Shown here in pieces: positions 62,791-64,000 of a DNA stretch of 64,000 bases (positions are counted from its first letter, which is position 1; every line of letters begins with the position of its first letter). The position numbers were made by a program, and so were the translations under genes. The notes beneath the pieces were generated by a model. It saw only the letters and a list, made by a program, of their open reading frames with translations. It ran no database searches and was not told the origin of the DNA. The DNA lies in NCBI RefSeq assembly GCF_022829685.1, contig NZ_JAKSYE010000076.1, forward strand, positions 124,001 through 188,000, given 5' to 3'. The DNA comes from Methylobacterium sp. E-045 (lineage in GTDB: Bacteria; Pseudomonadota; Alphaproteobacteria; Rhizobiales; Beijerinckiaceae).

Positions 62791-63647
62791 GCGCGCCGGC
62801 CGTTTCCGCCCCGGCGGTGTCGGAGGAGACCACGCGCCAACCGCTCCCGAGCCGCCTGCTCCCGAGCCTCTCGCGCCTGCGCCAGCCCGTCCTCGCGCTC
62901 GCCCTGCCCGTGGCCATGGGCATCGCCTGGCACCTTCTCACGGTGGGCAGGCCCTACAGCCTGATCCCGCCGCCCGCCGAAGTCTGGACGGCGATGATGG
63001 ATCTCGCCATCGGCGGACCGGAGGGGGACGCGTTCAGCGGCACGCTGCTCACGCATCTCGTCGCCTCGCTCACCCGCGTCTTCGGCGGGTTCAGTCTGGC
63101 GGCCCTGGCGGCGGTGCCCCTCGGGCTCCTTATCGGCCGGGTGCCGCTCATGCGTCAGCTTCTCGACCCGACCCTGCAGATCCTGCGCCCGGTGCCCGTC
63201 ACCGCCTGGCTGCCCCTCGCGATGATCCTGTTCGGCCTGGGGCCGCGCTCGGCCTATTTCCTCGTCTTCCTCGGCGCGTTCTACCCGATCCTCGTCAACA
63301 CCATCTTCGGGGTGCGCTCGGTGGAGCCGCGTCTGTTCGAGGCCGCCGCCATGCTCGGCTGCCGGGGTTCGGCGCAGTTCGCCCGCGTGGTCCTGCCGGC
63401 GGCCCTGCCGTCGATCGTCACGGGTCTGCGCCTCGGCCTCGGCTTCGCCTGGGTGGTGATCGTCGTCGGCGAGATGACCGGCGTCCCCACCGGCCTCGGC
63501 GCGATCATCATGGAGGCGCGGCAGCTCTCGCGCACCGACATCGTCATCTGCGGGATGATCGTCATCGGCGTCGCCGGCTTCGTCTGCGACCGGGCCGTGA
63601 TGCTGGCCGGCCAGCGCCTTCTTGCCTGGAGCCCCTCCCATGGCTGA
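62787..63647 (+). CDS. ABC transporter permease (SsuC/TauC type)
   Basis: A 286-residue inner-membrane protein from a GTG. After a Pro/Ser-rich N-terminus, six spans follow (ALALPVAMGIAWHLLTV, GGFSLAALAAVPLGLLIG, and others). The coupling loop for the ATPase is EAAAMLGCRGSAQFARVVLP, the EAA motif. It overlaps the ATPase gene by eight bases. It pairs with the substrate-binding protein in one operon. Confidence 0.94.
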   Translation: MSAPAVSAPAVSEETTRQPLPSRLLPSLSRLRQPVLALALPVAMGIAWHLLTVGRPYSLIPPPAEVWTAMMDLAIGGPEGDAFSGTLLTHLVASLTRVFGGFSLAALAAVPLGLLIGRVPLMRQLLDPTLQILRPVPVTAWLPLAMILFGLGPRSAYFLVFLGAFYPILVNTIFGVRSVEPRLFEAAAMLGCRGSAQFARVVLPAALPSIVTGLRLGLGFAWVVIVVGEMTGVPTGLGAIIMEARQLSRTDIVICGMIVIGVAGFVCDRAVMLAGQRLLAWSPSHG

Positions 63648-64000
63648 GCCCACCGTGCCGATCCTCGACATTCGCGGCGTGTCGAAATCCTTCGCCGTCC
63701 AGGACCGCTCGGTCCAGGCCCTCAGCGGCGCCAACCTCACCGTGGCCAAGGGCGAGTTCATCTGCCTGCTCGGCGCGTCGGGCTGCGGCAAGTCCACCCT
63801 CTTGCGCATCGTCGCCGGGTTCGAGACGGCCACCGCCGGCGAGGCGCTGATGTGGGGCAAGCCCATCGACGGCCCCGGCCCGAGCCGGGGCATGGTGTTC
63901 CAGGATTACGGCCTGTTCCCCTGGCTCACGGTCCGGGACAATATCGGCTTCGGCCCGAAATCGCGCGGCCGGCCGGCGGCGGAAATCCGCGATACGGTGG
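63640..64000 (+). CDS. ABC transporter ATPase (SsuB/TauB type), 3' part missing
   Basis: About 120 residues are visible before the window ends. Walker A is GASGCGKST (residues 45-53), and the Q-loop is MVFQDYGLFPWLTVRDNI. Signature and Walker B lie outside. It drives import through the permease just upstream, whose stop it overlaps. Confidence 0.93.
   Translation, partial: MAEPTVPILDIRGVSKSFAVQDRSVQALSGANLTVAKGEFICLLGASGCGKSTLLRIVAGFETATAGEALMWGKPIDGPGPSRGMVFQDYGLFPWLTVRDNIGFGPKSRGRPAAEIRDTV

Overview
The window looks like a chromosomal segment of a Methylobacterium/Methylorubrum-type alphaproteobacterium (Rhizobiales). It is GC-rich almost throughout. It carries the alphaproteobacterial hemD-mic60-hemY block divergent from tsaD, a full CtrA-type TTAA-N7-TTAA site, GGAAC-N17-CGTT promoters of the alphaproteobacterial general stress sigma factor EcfG, and DUF2336 and DUF1491 genes. 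This placement is inference from gene content and gene order; no species can be named. I saw no rRNA, tRNA, CRISPR array, prophage or intact insertion sequence.

Layout. 1-9.8 kb: a VOC protein (cut by the window edge), a CoxE-like VWA protein, a Kef-type antiporter, a two-gene membrane module behind a CtrA site, a VapC-type toxin-antitoxin pair, a MoxR ATPase, an aldo/keto reductase and a SixA-like phosphatase. 9.8-16 kb: a secreted protein of unknown function, a YcjX/YcjF pair, an RBBP9-like hydrolase and PxpC/PxpB (oxoprolinase subunits). 16-22.2 kb: a stress block, consisting of a four-gene envelope operon with an EcfG-like promoter, divergent from trehalose-6-phosphate synthase (otsA) and a glycogen debranching enzyme (glgX). 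22-27.6 kb: a histidine kinase, a peptidoglycan-binding protein and a patchy, partly lower-GC area with a duplicated gene fragment, DUF4260, a VOC protein and DUF1491. 27.6-37.8 kb: DUF2336, hemY, mic60 and hemD on the minus strand; then tsaD, a GNAT protein, gpsA, an OGFr-domain protein and an EVE protein on the plus strand. 37.8-50.7 kb: an alpha/beta hydrolase with a divergent LysR gene, a NarX/NarL-like two-component pair, an AraC regulator, small membrane and secreted proteins, a DbpA-like helicase, an LhgO-like oxidoreductase, a pair of tiny membrane proteins and a sulfite-oxidase-like molybdoenzyme overlapping its likely flavin reductase. 50.8-54.5 kb: a LOV-PAS-HWE photoreceptor kinase, a small exported protein with a perfect EcfG promoter and a LysR/tautomerase pair. 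54.7-60.4 kb: a glycan cluster (four glycosyltransferases and a PIG-L deacetylase) with a foreign-looking HNH gene in its middle. 60.6-64 kb: a LysR regulator whose start region is a 14-bp triplication forming two coupled five-codon ORFs, divergent from an NMT1/SsuABC-type ABC importer that runs off the end.

How the parts fit. Stress protection recurs: the envelope operon, otsA/glgX and the small exported protein, with EcfG-type sites at two loci. Three LysR genes sit beside divergent targets with clear inverted repeats between them. The least explained units are the CtrA-site membrane pair, the glycan cluster with its HNH insertion, and the triplicated lysR start.
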